A DNA stretch of 64,000 nucleotides, taken from Eleusine coracana subsp. coracana. Lineage: Eukaryota; Streptophyta; Magnoliopsida; Poales; Poaceae. Below are positions 21,701 through 34,874 of this stretch, in pieces. Below the pieces are notes generated by a model. The model made no database searches. It was not told where the DNA came from and saw only the letters and a list, made by a program, of their open reading frames with translations. The DNA is taken from positions 16,894,501 through 16,958,500 of the forward strand of contig CM064417.1 in NCBI GenBank assembly GCA_032690845.1, read 5' to 3'. Made by a program: the position numbers and the translations under genes. Every line of letters starts with the position of its first letter. Position 1 is the stretch's first letter.

Positions 21701-24700
21701 CATAATATAATTCAGGTATATGTCATGCCACATAAAATCCTCACTAGTTTAGCAGAAAATTGCATAATAACGTAGTGTCCGCTGCTCCACTAATAGACAC
21801 TAATTTAACATTGAAAAACAAATGTTTTCCAAGGAATAAATTGGAAGTTGATGGGGGCCTCAAACAAAGAAAGACCTAAAGTAAAAAGGAAAACTAAGCA
21901 GGATTTTCCTCTTCATAGCTAAACTCCAGCTTAATTTCAAGAGTCCTCAAAGAAGAGAACAAAAAGATACTAAAATGCATCAACGCTAAAAAAAACACTT
22001 TTGGGAATGCTGTATCATTGGCATACTACAAGCGTAAAAAAAACTTAGCATAACTCATAGGTTAGCAACTTTGCTTCATGCTAGCATTCCTGATTAGGCA
22101 CCATGGAATTTTTCTTTCAACTAGGATAATAATGAACAAATGGATAGGAACATACTTCACTTTGTAGTGCAGCTGTAGCAGTGTGGCGCTCAGCTGGATC
22201 AATTGCAAGTAGAGTTTCAACCAATGGTAGTGCCGACGGAGGAAAACTTTTAAATGTCTCCCTGATGCAACGTTTATAGGGCTGCTGGGGCTTGAATATT
22301 GTTGCGTGCGGCAGTTTAGACTTCTTCCAATACTCTTCTGTGGGGGAACCACATAGCTTGAAAATCTTGTGCAACTGTTCTACCTGGTGAAAGTGTATAT
22401 TCCAATTTAGGAACCAAGTAATTGCCTTCAGGCCAGCAAATATGGCGGAGCAGAAAATAAAATATGAACATATTGTGAGTGATGAGTTCACCGAATAAGC
22501 ATAGAATCTAGTTATGATTTATAAGCCTTAAAGTATGACATTAAAAAAAAGTATCTGGTAGTTGGAGGCTTGGAGCATCTTGAACAAACAGATATATTGT
22601 AAAAAAAAAATGGCCCAGAGAGTAAGACAGTTGCTGTGGTTTTGCTTTTAAAGAGAAGCATCTGCAACATATGGCCCAAAAAAATCCATGAATCCTGGTC
22701 CTATCCGCAGGGAGGGAACCGTCTCCTGTGGTTCAGGCCTTAACTTGTGCTTTGGGCCAATCCCATACACGAGGGCCTGTACACCACATGTTGGATAAGA
22801 CCGAGTAAACAGGACGAGTGTTTTTTTTTAAACAATAGATAATAAAGAACTACTCCCTCCGTTTTTAAATTTTTTTCGTCATTGACTTTTTCTCTTACGT
22901 TTGACCGTTCGTCTTATTCAAAATATTAGATCTAATATGTAAAATAACAAGTTATGCTTCAATTTCCTTTAATGATTAAACAAATCATAAATATATGACT
23001 TTTTTTTAATAAGACAAATGGTCAAATGTAATTCAAAAACTCAACAGCGATAACAATTTAAGAACAAGGAGTATTGTTTTAATGAACTATCGACCTATCT
23101 GAATTTACTATCAAATAGATGTATGAAAATAACCAAACTAGTAGAGTAATGACAACTCAACCATCCTAAAAAGAAAACTTGATCCAAGGGCAGAGACATC
23201 CTGAAGGCATTGCATTGTTTTGTAGGATTTTTGTTTCGTTATCACAGTTCTTAGAAACTATTCTTGATCATTACTCAATACATCATTTATCTGAAACATC
23301 CAAAAGCCATAGACATATAAGCAATCAAGTTCATGTTATTCTCTTTCAATAAATATACTCGTGTTTAAATAAGAATTTATGGGTCATGTGCATTTCTGTT
23401 GATGAAACAAGTAACCTTGACAGCAAGTTAGCTCTAGATGCGCTTTGAATAAAACAGGTGAATAAGCTCTTACCATGAATAATCCACCCACCAGCCTCAG
23501 TTTCATATTTTTGTTGGAAGGGAAGCTTGGGCTTATAAGCAAGTTTTAATTGTTAAGATTACTTTTGTAGTCCTGAGGTAAAAACTTGTATTTATATCCT
23601 CAACTACATGTGCTCAAGAAATTTGGTAGAATATACCAAGGTTGATGTGAATATGTATATGCATGATGCTTTGATAAGGATGACTGAGTTCAGCTTGTTC
23701 GCAAAAAAAAAAAAAAAAAATACAGATGCAGATGCATGCGAGACAATGTTAGCATTCCTTAACAACGAAGCAAAGAGAATTGTTTGACGTTTGGGTAAAC
23801 ATCCCCACAAACAAGCTGCAGTCATGGAACACCGGAGGCCTAAACTCTCAGGAGGGAGGAGGTCCGCATGGATGAGACGTGCAGGATATAGAACATATGA
23901 GAAGAAAGGCAGAGTGAGAGAGCAGGGATGATCCCGAGCCGTCACGCGCAACTATGGCATCTAGCCGAGCGCCTCGCTTCGCGCCCTGCGACCATGCGCC
24001 GCTAGGCGCCCTGCACTCTCGAGCGCCCCGGTGAGGGAGAAACCGGGCGTAGAACAATCTAGACATAGGTGCAGAGATTACGGAGATGGAAGGGGAGGTG
24101 CCACATGGCTGCAGATGAGCGAGCAGAGAGCGGAGGTGAGGTGGTGCGTGTGGTACGCAAACCGTTTGTCTCATGTGACTGGCCCACCTGTCGGCGCGCT
24201 CTCCAGAGTGAATGACGGACCACCAACGACCATGGACACTCACCAACTCACGTTTTTAAAAGGAGTATAGATTAGGAATTATATGACCGGCACCAGTTAT
24301 GTGACCAACTATCAAAGAGCCTTAAACATTGGCAGAATTTTGATAAAGGACGTAACAGCACATATAAACTTATTGTGTAAAGGACAAGCATGTTTAACTG
24401 AAAAGACAAGCATGTTTGTCAACAGAAGTTTTCACTAAAGTCATGTTGGCAACAACCAGTGACATCGCATATCCTCAGAAGAAACATTAGCCAGACTTTA
24501 AAATAATGCCAAATGATGATGATATGACAAAAACATTTTTTTTTTTTTGAAAAAAAAGAAGAGGTACTGTGGCCATCATCAGGAAATCTCATGTAATAAG
24601 TCAATATTTTCAGCCACCAGCCCACCACTACAGAATTCATTAAAGTGGGAACACTTGACATATAAACTTTGACCAGCAGAAAGTAATATGGTAAAATAAA

Positions 24701-25872
24701 GAGTTGAACCATGTTTCTGGTTCTCACCTCAGTGCGACCAGGCATTATGGGCTTCCCATACAGGAGCTCTGCCAGAATGCACCCAGCACTCCATAAATCC
24801 ACGCCTACGCCATAATCAGTTGCACCTAGTAACAATTCTGGTGGGCGATACCACAGAGTGACCACCCGGCTCGTCATTGGCCGCTTATGCCGTGGATCAA
24901 AGAATGTCGCCAACCCAAAATCCGCAATCTTAAGAATGCCATTATTGTCCAGCAACAAGTTTGACCCCTTGATATCCCGATGCAATACATTATTGTTATG
25001 GCAATGCTCAAGCCCTGACAAGAGCTGCTGCATGTAACATTTTATCTGCAGGACGACAGCTGGCATCAAAATCACATAATTCCAACAAGTAACCCACCTT
25101 GAGATAGAAATCAAGCCACACATACCTGAGGCAATGTAAACTTGATATCAGGGCTAGCTGCGAGCCCAGCAAGGTCATGCTCCATGTACTCAAACACAAG
25201 GTACAGACTACATGACATCCTTGAGGTCACCAGGCCCTCCAATTTGACAATATTGGGGTGGTCGAGCCTCCTCAGGATCAGTATCTCCCTGGCCATGAAC
25301 TTGACGCTCTCCGGCTCGAGGTTGTCAAACCGGACCTTCTTGAGTGCCACGATGCGGCCTGTGACGGTGTCCCTCGCCCGGTACACGTTGCTGTACGTGC
25401 CCGACCCTATCTAAGAGTGAATGGCAGGAAAGGTTATCAGTACACTAGATAGAAGCACGACGATGAAATTTCATAAGTTTCAGAGCAGAATAAGCTCGCC
25501 AATCCGCATGTATACCTTATTGAGCTTCTCGAACGTGTCGGCGCGGCGCGGGGCCCACCCACGGAGCGCGTCCCCGGCAACGGCGACGAGCCAGGGCGGC
25601 CACCCGGCGGCGAGCTGCTCGGCCGCGGCGGGTGCGGGGACGCACCCCTGTCTGGGACCCGCTGCTGCCCTGCGCCCCCCGAGCCGCCGCCTCGGTCTCG
25701 CCGAGGGAGACAACCGGTCGACACCGGCTGCCGAGGGTGAAGCGGCCTCCGCCTCCGCCGTCGTCGAAGGCTGCGGCGAAACCTTCTCCTTGTTTCTTCC
25801 CGCCCTCTTCCTCGGCGCCGCCGCGGGGGGCGAGGACGACCCGGCGGTCGCGCGGCCGAAGACGCAGCCCAT
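18755..25872 (-). CDS. CDK-like Ser/Thr kinase (CRK/At1g54610-type), N-myristoylation motif
   Basis: Exons in transcription order: 25872-25516, 25410-25126, 25045-24728, 22383-22156, 20490-20390, 19637-19520, 19066-18755. They join in phase to 572 residues. The N-terminus MGCVFGR is a myristoylation (Gly2) and palmitoylation (Cys3) type signal, suggesting membrane attachment. Residues 15-118 are Ala/Pro/Arg-rich. The kinase domain runs from about 115 to 400: IGSGTYSNVYRA glycine loop, VALKK (Lys143), FMAREI helix in the PSTAIRE position, HRDIKGSNLLL (Asp238), DFG (Asp256), VVTLWYRPPE (Thr277) and the DLWSAGCILAELL block. The tail is basic and Ser-rich, ending EKDKGGIRAR. The set matches the plant CDK-like CRK family, whose substrates are mostly unknown. 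The last acceptor is a tandem CAGCAG. Introns 3 and 4 hold MITEs. Confidence 0.92.
20756..20911. mobile_element. hAT-type MITE in kinase intron 4
   Basis: Termini CAGTGGCAGACC and GGTCCGCCCCTG are inverted repeats. They are flanked by AAGGCAAG (20748-20755) and AAGGCGAG (20912-20919), an 8-bp target duplication with one mismatch. Length is 156 bp. Confidence 0.75.
22851..23073. mobile_element. Stowaway-type MITE in kinase intron 3
   Basis: The left end TACTCCCTCCGTTTTTAAATT and the inverted right end (AATTTAAGAACAAGGAGTA) are the hallmark of grass Stowaway/mariner MITEs inserted at TA. Internal GACTTTTT and TTTGACCGTTCGTCTTATT are also typical. Length is 223 bp. Confidence 0.75.
23480..24290. 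other. Unassigned insertion-like block in kinase intron 3
   Basis: The intron changes composition here: an A18 run (about 23702-23719) and then GC-rich DNA to about 24240, unlike the AT-rich intron around it. The ORFs inside look like chance. No terminal repeats were found, so the element type is open. Confidence 0.3.
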
Positions 25873-28800
25873 GGCCTCTACCCTACCCTCTGGGACAACC
25901 TTCGCGAGGCATCTGGACCGCCGGCCGAGCCACTAGGGTTTCTGCTGGGCCTCACCGGAGCAGGCAGAGCACGCGGCGGGGACAGACAGTGATGAAGGCG
26001 AGGAGGAGGAATCAATCAATCAGCGAACACGAAACGAGAGAGGGAGAAAGCGAGGGGAGGGGCTGTGCTGTTGTGCGTGTGGATGAGCCGCATTCAGTAG
26101 CTCACGTGGCGTAGGGCTGACCAGTGGGCCCCGCATGGGGGCGTCAACAGCTGGCGGAGCGGTAATCTGATCCATTTATTCGCGCTGCCGCAGCGGGTCG
26201 GGACTGTGTTTATTGAGATGGGGCCCGCGAGTCATGAGAGGGGTGGGGGCGAATTTGATGGTGAAATAAAGGATGTTCAGTCGTTTTGCAGTTGGCGGGC
26301 GACCGAGTGTTCGAGACGTGTGTGACGGGGTGCGTGCTAACCTAAGCCGTACGGGAATGTCTGTCTGCCGTGATATCTGTTGCGCACCGCACTCCACGCC
26401 GGGCGAAGGGACGACGGATGCCATCCCCCGGCCGGTCTAGAAAAGTTTGCACGCGGAGATCGTGTGATCGGGACCCTTCCTTCAGGACGCTCTGCTTATC
26501 TACCGCTCTTTCGTAGTACTATGCTGAAACCAATCTCCCAAAACAATTTAACTAGCCGCTCCCAAAATTTGACGCATTTCTCTCACAAATAATACTCAAT
26601 TTTCAGTCTGTTGCTTAAACGTTTAACGTTGTTAAACCGTGCCGAAAAAAAGTTTATACTGTATAATATAATAAATTCTCATGAAAACCAAAATAGTGAT
26701 TGTGACATGTTTATTAAGATCGACCATGACCAATGGTGATGATTCAGCAGCCCAAGAAGAGTGCTAGAATTTGGGGGAATTTGCTAGTATGCCACCTAAA
26801 AAACTATTAATATCTTATATATCATTGTTGTCTCAATAATATGTGGGACCGGTTATGTCAATCACATGTGGATCAAGATGACATACATGGGATTCAGTTT
26901 AAACCAATGGAAATTTTCCATTTTATATACATATCTAGCGAAAATACTTTTAGCTCAAAGACTCAAATAAAGTAAGAAACAAATTTCCTACGGACACAAT
27001 AATATATCATTTTATGAGTCAAGTATATATTTGCATATTTAAGGGCCCATTTAATTTGGTTTACAACCTTGAAGGATTAGTCTCCAATATGTTTGGCGGT
27101 TACTATCAGTTGAGCTCAATTATATGATAACTAGATCAAAATTAGTATGATGACTTTTTTAAAAAAAAAAGATGATGATAGAATAATGCAATGTCATGAG
27201 ATAATATAATAGCTATTTATATCATATCATCACATTATTATATATCCAGATACACATAAACATAAATAATAACATGTTATACTTTGGTTTCATTTTATTT
27301 GTTGTCTCTGCATACATTGCTAACCTTTAATGCTCAATATTTACATTATATAATAACTTTGAAGTATGTCAACTTCATTTTCAAGTTGAAATAAGGTGGA
27401 AGGGTGATGTGTACTACTTAAAATTAAGGTCATATGTTTGGATACAAAATATTTTTCAAAATTTGAAAGAATATTATAGTATTGTTTAGCAAAATAATTT
27501 GGTTCTGAAAAATAAAGATGTGTTCGGGCATAACAAGTCTTAGAGTTTTAAAAGTACAATCATTTTAGAGTTTTAGAAAGTTCACTTGATATCTGTTTTT
27601 CTTAGTTATGATGTAGCTTGACCTGATTTATAAAACCGTGGTTTTAAAAACTATTGTACCCAAATAGGCCCACATGTTGTAAAGTTTCTACCGGAGTCTT
27701 AATAATCTCAAAATTTCATATCCTAATCTTATCAGTTTAATTTAGTATTTTATTTGAACTAGGTTATTATTTTGAGAAATTTATAATTTTTCATCTAAAG
27801 AGATAGCGGTCCCGTGTGTGCCATCGAAATTTTAACCTTTTCTTATCTACCGTCATATCTGAATTTCATGCCTCTCATGCTAGTATCATCAATGTAATTT
27901 ATGAATCATTGTTACGAAATTGATATAAAAATGACACATTTGCCCACGGTGTGGCAAAGCTAGACTCGAAACAAAGGAGGGCCCAGTTAGCATTGCTTCA
28001 GCAGAACTAAGCTTGATTAAGTTCAGCAGCTAACATGCTTAACATAGATGTCTGAAGAAGAAAGGCAAAAAAAAAAAAAAAACAGGCATGCGGCCTTGTA
28101 GATGCCTTGCAAGATGTGTGTGATGAATCATATATTCATATTCCTTTTTCATTCAATGCTACTCACCCCTCTCACTTCTTTGCATCAATTTGATGAGATG
28201 TCGATCATTTCTCTCATGTGCCACTTGCTTGCAACCATATATATCTTTCAGCAAGTGCTAAGCTTTGTTTTTATTGGCTTATTTCTCTGTTGCCTTTCGT
28301 GCACATGCATTTTTCATTTATTAGTGATTTTCTACCATCTTCACGTCTTTCTATTTTGCTCATAACTATGTGTTTCTCTTTCGACATACAAACCTCAAAG
28401 AGCCCACATCGTTATTTCAGTGAGCTGAATGAATTATTAGAAATACATAACAGCAAACTATGTATACGATATTAGAAATACATAATAGGAAACTATGTAT
28501 ACAAAATCATACGAGAGATTTTAGAATTTGCCCCTAAATACATTAGCCTCACAACATTGCCATCAAATTCATAAATATTTCAAAACGAGCCGATCAATCT
28601 GTTTTTTTTCTTTAGAACACGTCATTTTATTTTATTTTCCTTAAATTTCCTTTTTCTCTTTATCTTTTTTACTTTACCTGGTGGAACAAAACTGCATTTG
28701 CTTGGCTGAGCCTTTCTTCATCTTTAATCGCTCTTGCTCTTTATTCACGGTGATGACCTAAATAGTGAAGCTCATAGTGACAACACCTTATTCTTTATCA

Positions 28801-29418
28801 GGTGACGATAGCGGATAGGCAGCGGGCACGCGACGACGTGCATCGGCCGACATGAGAGTGGATATTTGCGGACAAGCGAGTGAGTAGCCAAGAGTGGAGT
28901 CACGGAAGTGTTGCCCTTGTTGCAGCACTCCTTGACTATTAAAACTCTTGCTTAACTTATTAAGTAAATTAGAAAATTATCATGTAAAATATTCAATAAA
29001 TATCCAATTAATTTTATAACAAATCATCAACATCCTCCACAATTGTTCGTTGGGTTCACCCTTGCGAGTAATTGTTGGTGTCGGATACAAGTTGTAGTTG
29101 TTGGACACACACTATGCGTGAGCCTGTCACTGATGAGATTTGTCCGAGATAAAGAAAGATATTTTAGTTAGTAGGTGAAACTATCTACAAATTGAGATGT
29201 TTGTTTTGAAATGCTTCCATATTAGGGCGCAAGAATCCAGATGCGCTATTATGTTTTTGTTTGAGTACTGAATAGAGAGGCTCTCGTGGTGATGAGCGGA
29301 CCAGATGATCCATACGCCAGTAGGACGAAAGCCGCAACGTGTACATAACCGTCCCGTAATTTCCACGCCACCGTTGGACTTCCCAACCCCTCTCTCTGTG
29401 GAACGCCACGCCATCGGC
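25873..29418. other. Divergent intergenic region (kinase and Rossmann gene 1 promoters)
   Basis: 25873-26500 is GC-rich and includes the kinase 5' UTR and promoter on the minus strand. 26600-28960 is AT-rich without a recognisable gene. A 33-bp near-perfect tandem duplication (unit starting ATTAGAAATACATAA) lies at 28436-28502. The last 150 bases are the 5' UTR/promoter of the Rossmann gene. Confidence 0.5.
28436..28502. repeat. 33-bp tandem duplication
   Basis: Two adjacent copies of a unit starting ATTAGAAATACATAA and containing ACTATGTATAC differ at a few bases. Confidence 0.75.
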
Positions 29419-32400
29419 ATGGCTACAGCCGTGGTGCCATCACCACGTCCTCCGTGGCTCCATTGCCATTTCCCCAGCCACTCGTCTCTGCCCCCCTATC
29501 TCCTCGCCTCGTCCAGCCTCCCTGTTGTCCCTTGCTCCGCTCCAATTTCCCCTTGCTTCCGCGTCTCCCGCCCGCGCCGCCGCGACGCGATGTCAGCAGT
29601 CGACTCCGCCGCCGCCGGCTCCGTCGGCACGCGCTCGCACCTTCCTCCAGTTCGTGGGACGGCTTCTCCATTTATTTTTAATTCCTCCATGTTCTCTGGG
29701 ACCCGATGCTGACTCTCGTATTCTCGCGTCTTTGTTTATTCCCACCGTTGCATGAGCGCAGGCGCATCGAGTGATGCAGAGGTCGGCTCGGTCACGTCCG
29801 ACAGCGTCGGGCAGAATGATCTGCTGATTGTTGGCCCTGGCGTGCTCGGCCGGATTGTGGCTGACTTGTGGAAACAGGTTGCTCCTGATTATAAATACCT
29901 GAGATAATTATTAAACTTACCATGGTGATTGGGTGGATTTACACATCTAGAAGATTAGAACTACCCAGATAATGAACCCAATGTAGGCCCTGTTCTATGC
30001 AAGTTTACTTTGAATTAAAAAGAGCAATAGCTTCTTTTAGTTTGTTGTATCTGCGAACGTTTCTCTAGAGGTACCGGAGAGCTGGCAGCAAGTAACTACG
30101 ACTCTGAATTTCTGACGATCCTGTAGTTAAAATTCGATGATGTTTCCATGAATATCTTGACAATCAGAGACGTTTTCCTTTCTGAACAGAGAGAGTGGTG
30201 TGATGCATTATCTTTTTTACGTTGCCTTCGTCATAGGACCTGTATTTTAAATATCTGCAGTTAAATAGACTGAAATATTTTCTGATGGTGAACCTTCAAA
30301 TGTCTTGTAGGAGCATCCTGGTTGCAGAGTATTTGGGCAGACTGCAACCACAGATCATCATATCGAATTAACTGAACTTGGTATCATACCCTCCTTGAAG
30401 GGGCCAATAGCGGGTCCAAAATTTCCATATGTCATTTTCTGTGCTCCGCCGTATCGCTCTGATGATTATCCTGGGGATCTGAGGTAAGCAAACTATAATC
30501 TTACAATGTTGCTTGCCTCTTGGGTACATGCATCTAGAAAATGGGGAGGCTACTGGGCTTGCACTAGTGTCTTACTGTCTTTCAGCTTGAAATTGTAGGG
30601 TTATGACCATTTTTCCTCTTATTGAATTTTCTTTAAAGTTGTACTGCATTTTGCACGTTCAGTTGAAGTTGGTATATAAACAGCAGTGCTAGATGAGGAT
30701 ACAAGACTCTCAGATTAATGAGCCAAGTGTCCGTGCAGTCAAATATGTCTAGCTGTCTTATATTTAAAAGGTAAATAATGTCATGGAAATCCAAGACATC
30801 CTCATTTCGGAAGGCCTGTGCAGAGTGGCTGCTTCAAACTGGAACGAAGAAGGCTCTTTCTTGTTTACCTCGAGCACTGCTGTATATGACTGCAGTGACA
30901 ATGGATTATGCAATGAGGTACAAAATCAATCTAAGCTTGTATCATACAACATACAACAGCAGAGTCTCAGGGACATGAGGATGTAAAACCTTTTTTTTTC
31001 TTGCAGCATATATTGTTTCTTTCTACTTAAATACTAGTTTTTCCCTTTTAAAAACCAATATCAGAACTTGCCAACTATGGAATACGTTTTTGGGACTGGA
31101 ACCTGCTTTTAAATAAATATAAAAAAAAACTCAACCCGTGGAGGGTAAGACCACTCCCGAGGTATTGCATTAAGAAGAAAACCTTCTCAAGAAGGCCAAG
31201 AAAACCCCCGAACCCCTCTCCGTCCCTTACACGAGGGCCACGTGATCCCTATGAGAGCCGGACCGGCGCTTAGCACCATTACCCGTAACCAGACCGGGCC
31301 TTAACCCATGCTTTGAGATTGCGGAGAGACGAGGGGATTTTTTTAACCCAAACCATAATTTGTCCCCCAATCCCTGGGACCTGGGAGGTGCTACTCGGAA
31401 GCCCCAACCATTATGCTGAAGGCCCTTTTGCAACCTGCTTTTAAATGACACTGCAGTTTCCTGGATCCTGGTCCATTTTCTTGCACTTTGTGAGGAAGTT
31501 CCAGTATCACTTTCATATTTCTTGATTTCGTTTATCTTGTTTTGTAGGACAGTTCATGTGTACCTATTGGTCAGAGCCCTCGCACCGATGTCCTTCTAAA
31601 AGCAGAAAATGTTGTCCTTGAGGCAGGAGGCTGTGTTCTCAGGCTAGTAGGACTTTATATATCCAACAAGCTCTCTTTTTTTTTCTAAATTTTAATCACT
31701 TGGTATTCCTAGATATAACATTGCCTGAAGTTACTAAGTTACAATGAGAGAAGAATTGATATCATACTTCCTTGACTTACCACACAAATCAGACCGAGGT
31801 CCTCATGTCTTCTGGTTGTCAAAAGGAACTCTGGATGCACGTCCTGATCATATACTCAATCTGATACATTATGAAGTAAGAACTGCTACTTATTTATGTT
31901 CAAGTGATAACATAGATGAATATTGCATTTTGTACATTACACTTTTTCTTCTTCTTTTATATTTCCAATGGGGATCATAGTTATATTCAGCATGTTAGAC
32001 CTAATACAATTGATGCAACATTTAATTTTAGGTGCCACCTGTATCTAATACTCTCATGTCAGCAAATAAGAAATCATACATTCATATATAGCGTAGATAT
32101 TTGTTAGAGCCAATTTTTCGCAATAGTTGTCTTGGCTAAGTTTGAAGTAAAGTTTATGGCTCCTAGCCACAAGTTGACAGAAAAAATTGGAATCTGGTCC
32201 ACACGTCATAGATACATGAACTAGAAAGACTCCCGTAGGTAAGTCATGGTTTTGGTCCTATATCTGCTAATAAGGCGGGTTATGTATTTTTTTCCCCCAA
32301 GCCTTAGACATCTAGGTTGTGGACCAGTCAGGGCCTAATCAGTTCAGATTAATATACAATCGCCTAATATTACCTATATTTAATATGCAGTCTGCATCTG

Positions 32401-32886
32401 ATGAGTTCTTGCTCACATACTTTGCAGGATGCGGCTAGCCTTGCAGTTTCCATCATGAAAACGAAACTACGTAGCCGCGTCTTTGTGGGCTGTGACAATC
32501 TGCCTCTGTCCAGGTCGCTGACATACTTCATCTTCTCCAAGCTGCACTCACCCAAGATCAATTTTTCCATGAGCAAGTGTTCTGACAATAGGAATTTTTT
32601 AATTCGCAGGCAAGAGATAATGGACCTTGTTAATAGAAGTGGGAAATTTGACACGAAGTTCGAAGGTTTTACCGGTTAGTATTCACACTTGTTATTTCAG
32701 TTCAGAGACACAAATATCTCACATATTTGTGTGCCTATTTAACATAGCCTGCACCTACCTCTATATGCCTTAGGGACTGATGGCCCACTGGGAAAGAGAA
32801 TGGAGAATTCCAAAACTCGGGCCGAGATTGGATGGCAACCCAAGTATCCGAACTTCGCTGAGTTTCTTGGCCTCAGTAATTTGTAA
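29419..32886 (+). CDS. YeeZ-type NAD(P)-binding Rossmann protein, tandem copy 1
   Basis: Exons: 29419-29653, 29762-29877, 30311-30483, 30824-30917, 31548-31658, 31786-31875, 32428-32513, 32610-32674, 32774-32886, joining in phase to 360 residues. Residues 1 to about 60 (MATAVVPSPRPPWLH..., Ser/Pro/Arg-rich, few acidic) look like a plastid transit peptide. The Rossmann domain begins DLLIVGPGVLGR (98-109), followed by PYVIFCAPP, FLFTSSTAVYD (SDR-like active-site strand), GGCVLRLVGLY and SKTRAEIGWQPKYP near the C-terminus. The family is related to bacterial YeeZ and plant extended-SDR-like proteins; its substrate is unknown. Intron 5 (31659-31785) is AT-AC: /ATATCC donor, TTCCTTGAC branch site, CAC acceptor. 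The exon 1 donor (TTC/GTGGGA) is weak and was chosen by phase. ATG 29590, in frame, is an alternative start lacking the transit peptide. Confidence 0.85.
31118..31440 (-). mobile_element. LINE-like 3' end in intron 4 of Rossmann copy 1
   Basis: On the minus strand the piece reads toward TTCTTCTTAATGCAATACCTC and a terminal A/T-rich tail (plus strand TATAAAAAAAAACTC at about 31118). This is typical of 5'-truncated grass LINE 3' ends. No reverse transcriptase remains. Confidence 0.5.
31659..31785 (+). other. AT-AC (U12-type) intron in Rossmann copy 1
   Basis: No GT-AG solution keeps the conserved GLY...RG join. The donor /ATATCCAACA, branch site TTCCTTGAC (31768-31776) and acceptor CAC/ (31785) match the minor-spliceosome consensus. 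The branch A is 10 bases from the intron end. Confidence 0.85.
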
Positions 32887-33378
32887 CATTTGGAACGTAA
32901 AAAAATTCCTCTGATTCTAAATTCACTAATACATCAAGGATGTGATGAGGGACTTCAAGAGAAATGTTGATTACTTACACTACCGTTTTAAGTTTTCTTT
33001 AGGGCTACTACCGTTTTAAGTTCAGAAAGATAAAAACTTGCTTTACCAACGAAGGAAACAGCCATGATGCGATGTTGTTCTTAGTTTGTTTACAAATGTT
33101 CAAACTGAGGGTGTATGCCTATGTAACGACCATGCTATCAACATAGTGGTATACCAGCTCTAAAAGGTAAAAGATTTTTTTTTACAAAAATCCACACATT
33201 ACTGTTATGTTATGCATCTAACTCCATAAAAATTTACAAGTTTCAGTCTGTGAATAGTGCTATGCCTACCAGATACTGTTTCAGGCACTATTGACAACAT
33301 GCTTTCTCTTCGCTATTGAGGTGTAGATTGAGTTTTTTCTTGTAATTTGATTGTGAGGCAGATGTATCTTACTCTATT

Positions 33379-33770
33379 AGAGTGAAGTGCATCAACGTAC
33401 AATCCCTGAACTCTCAAATTGTACATTCAGATCTAATTTGTTGAATGTGTCATGTAGGTCTAATATTCTAAAAATATACCATGCATTGCTGCCATGTCTG
33501 CTGATGGCATATGTTTTGCTCTTTTAGGTTCCATACACAACGCCACCATCACCATCCACATGGAAAAGATAATGAATAAGACATATGTAGAGTGATGACA
33601 AATTGTGCCTTATAATCCACCAAATCATTAGCCCTATGGGTATTAATGGCATCTTGGACCTGGATGATATGTTTGACACGTTTGGAGATCTGAATCTGTA
33701 ATTTCAGAGTTTTTGGACCTAGATATAACATCCTGATACGAGTTCAGGGACTCATTTGTATTTTTACTCT
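33379..33770. mobile_element. MITE with CCCTGAACTC arms
   Basis: The left end AGAGTGAAGTGCATCAACGT...CAATCCCTGAACTC is inverted at the right end (GAGTTCAGGGACTCATTTGTA...TTACTCT). Length is about 390 bp. The target duplication is unclear. Confidence 0.5.
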
Positions 33771-34384
33771 ATAATATATCAATCTCGTAAACTTTTTTTA
33801 ATATTTTATTGATGTTTTAGGGGTGTTACTCACCTTGTTAACACATGTACGTTTTAACTCTCAGTGGACGAGAACAATCAACAATAATTTCACCCTTTTC
33901 AAATTTTGCTGGCCAAAAACGACGTTAAGTTGGAATGCGGCTTATTATTAGGATTTCTCTACTGTGTACGACTATTATTTGCTAGGACAGAATAATTGTG
34001 TTTTTTAGGATACATAATAATTGTGTTTTTTTAGAATAGACAGAATAATTGTGTTTGTGAGTTGTGAGAGCATATTTGTACGAACAAACTCCAGCTGTAT
34101 GAATTTGCAGACTTTTGTCTTCTAGAACCGGTCACAACTCTTCATGCACCAAACCACTTGTGAAGTTATAAAGAATCATTCATGCATATATTATTTTTGG
34201 TTGTTTGAACATTGGATAGCTTGATACCATGGTAAATGGCAAAATGATAAGCTGAAAGAAACTCCTCTCCATAAATTTATTTATTATCATGATCTAATGG
34301 TTAAAATTACCAACATGAAAGGAATATTGTTTAATAAGTTGTACTCCATCTGTTCTCAAATTATTGGATGTTTATTTATTTATA

Positions 34385-34874
34385 GGCAAAGTTCATTTTA
34401 CTCCTCCGAATAATTCACCTTGTTCAATTTACTCCCGAACAAAATCTTGGCTCAATTTACTCCATCAAATAATTCAAGTTGATGCATTTTACTCTCTGTT
34501 GTAATTTGTCTTCTTTGGTTCTCTTTGTACAATTTGAATTTAATGCTAAAATTTTGCACAATGATAGTTTTCATTATGCTAAAAAATATAAAATATATTT
34601 TACACATGTTTTTAAAGTTTAATACTATCTTAATTCTAGAGTTTTAAAATTATATACAAAATATTTATAAAAATAGAAAAATATTTTTTCTATTATGATT
34701 ATTATAATATTTAAAAAATTTGAGTTTTAATTTACGATTGTACAAAGAGAAACAAAAAAGACCAATGTCATAAGGGGTAGATTGCATCGACTTGAAAGTA
34801 AATTAAGTCAAGATTTTATTCAGAGAGTAAATTAAACAAAGTGAATTATTCGGTGAGTAAAATAGATAATTTCC
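34385..34874. mobile_element. Long-arm foldback MITE
   Basis: The first ~115 bases (GGCAAAGTTCATTTTACTCC..., with repeated ATTTACTCC units) are the inverted complement of the last ~105 bases (..GAATTATTCGGTGAGTAAAAT). Within each arm the AATTTACTC-type word recurs 3-4 times. The core is very AT-rich. Flanks TTTATA/TTTATT may be a degraded target duplication. Confidence 0.65.

Noticed and set aside
22690..22800. GC-rich scrap in kinase intron 3 as a LINE end like the one at 31118-31440
   Set aside because: Only short shared phrases (GGCCTTAAC, ACACGAGGGCC) and no tail or border; too weak to call.
23848..24246. 132-codon minus-strand ORF in kinase intron 3
   Set aside because: It is composition-driven in GC-rich inserted DNA, has no recognisable domain and sits inside an intron.
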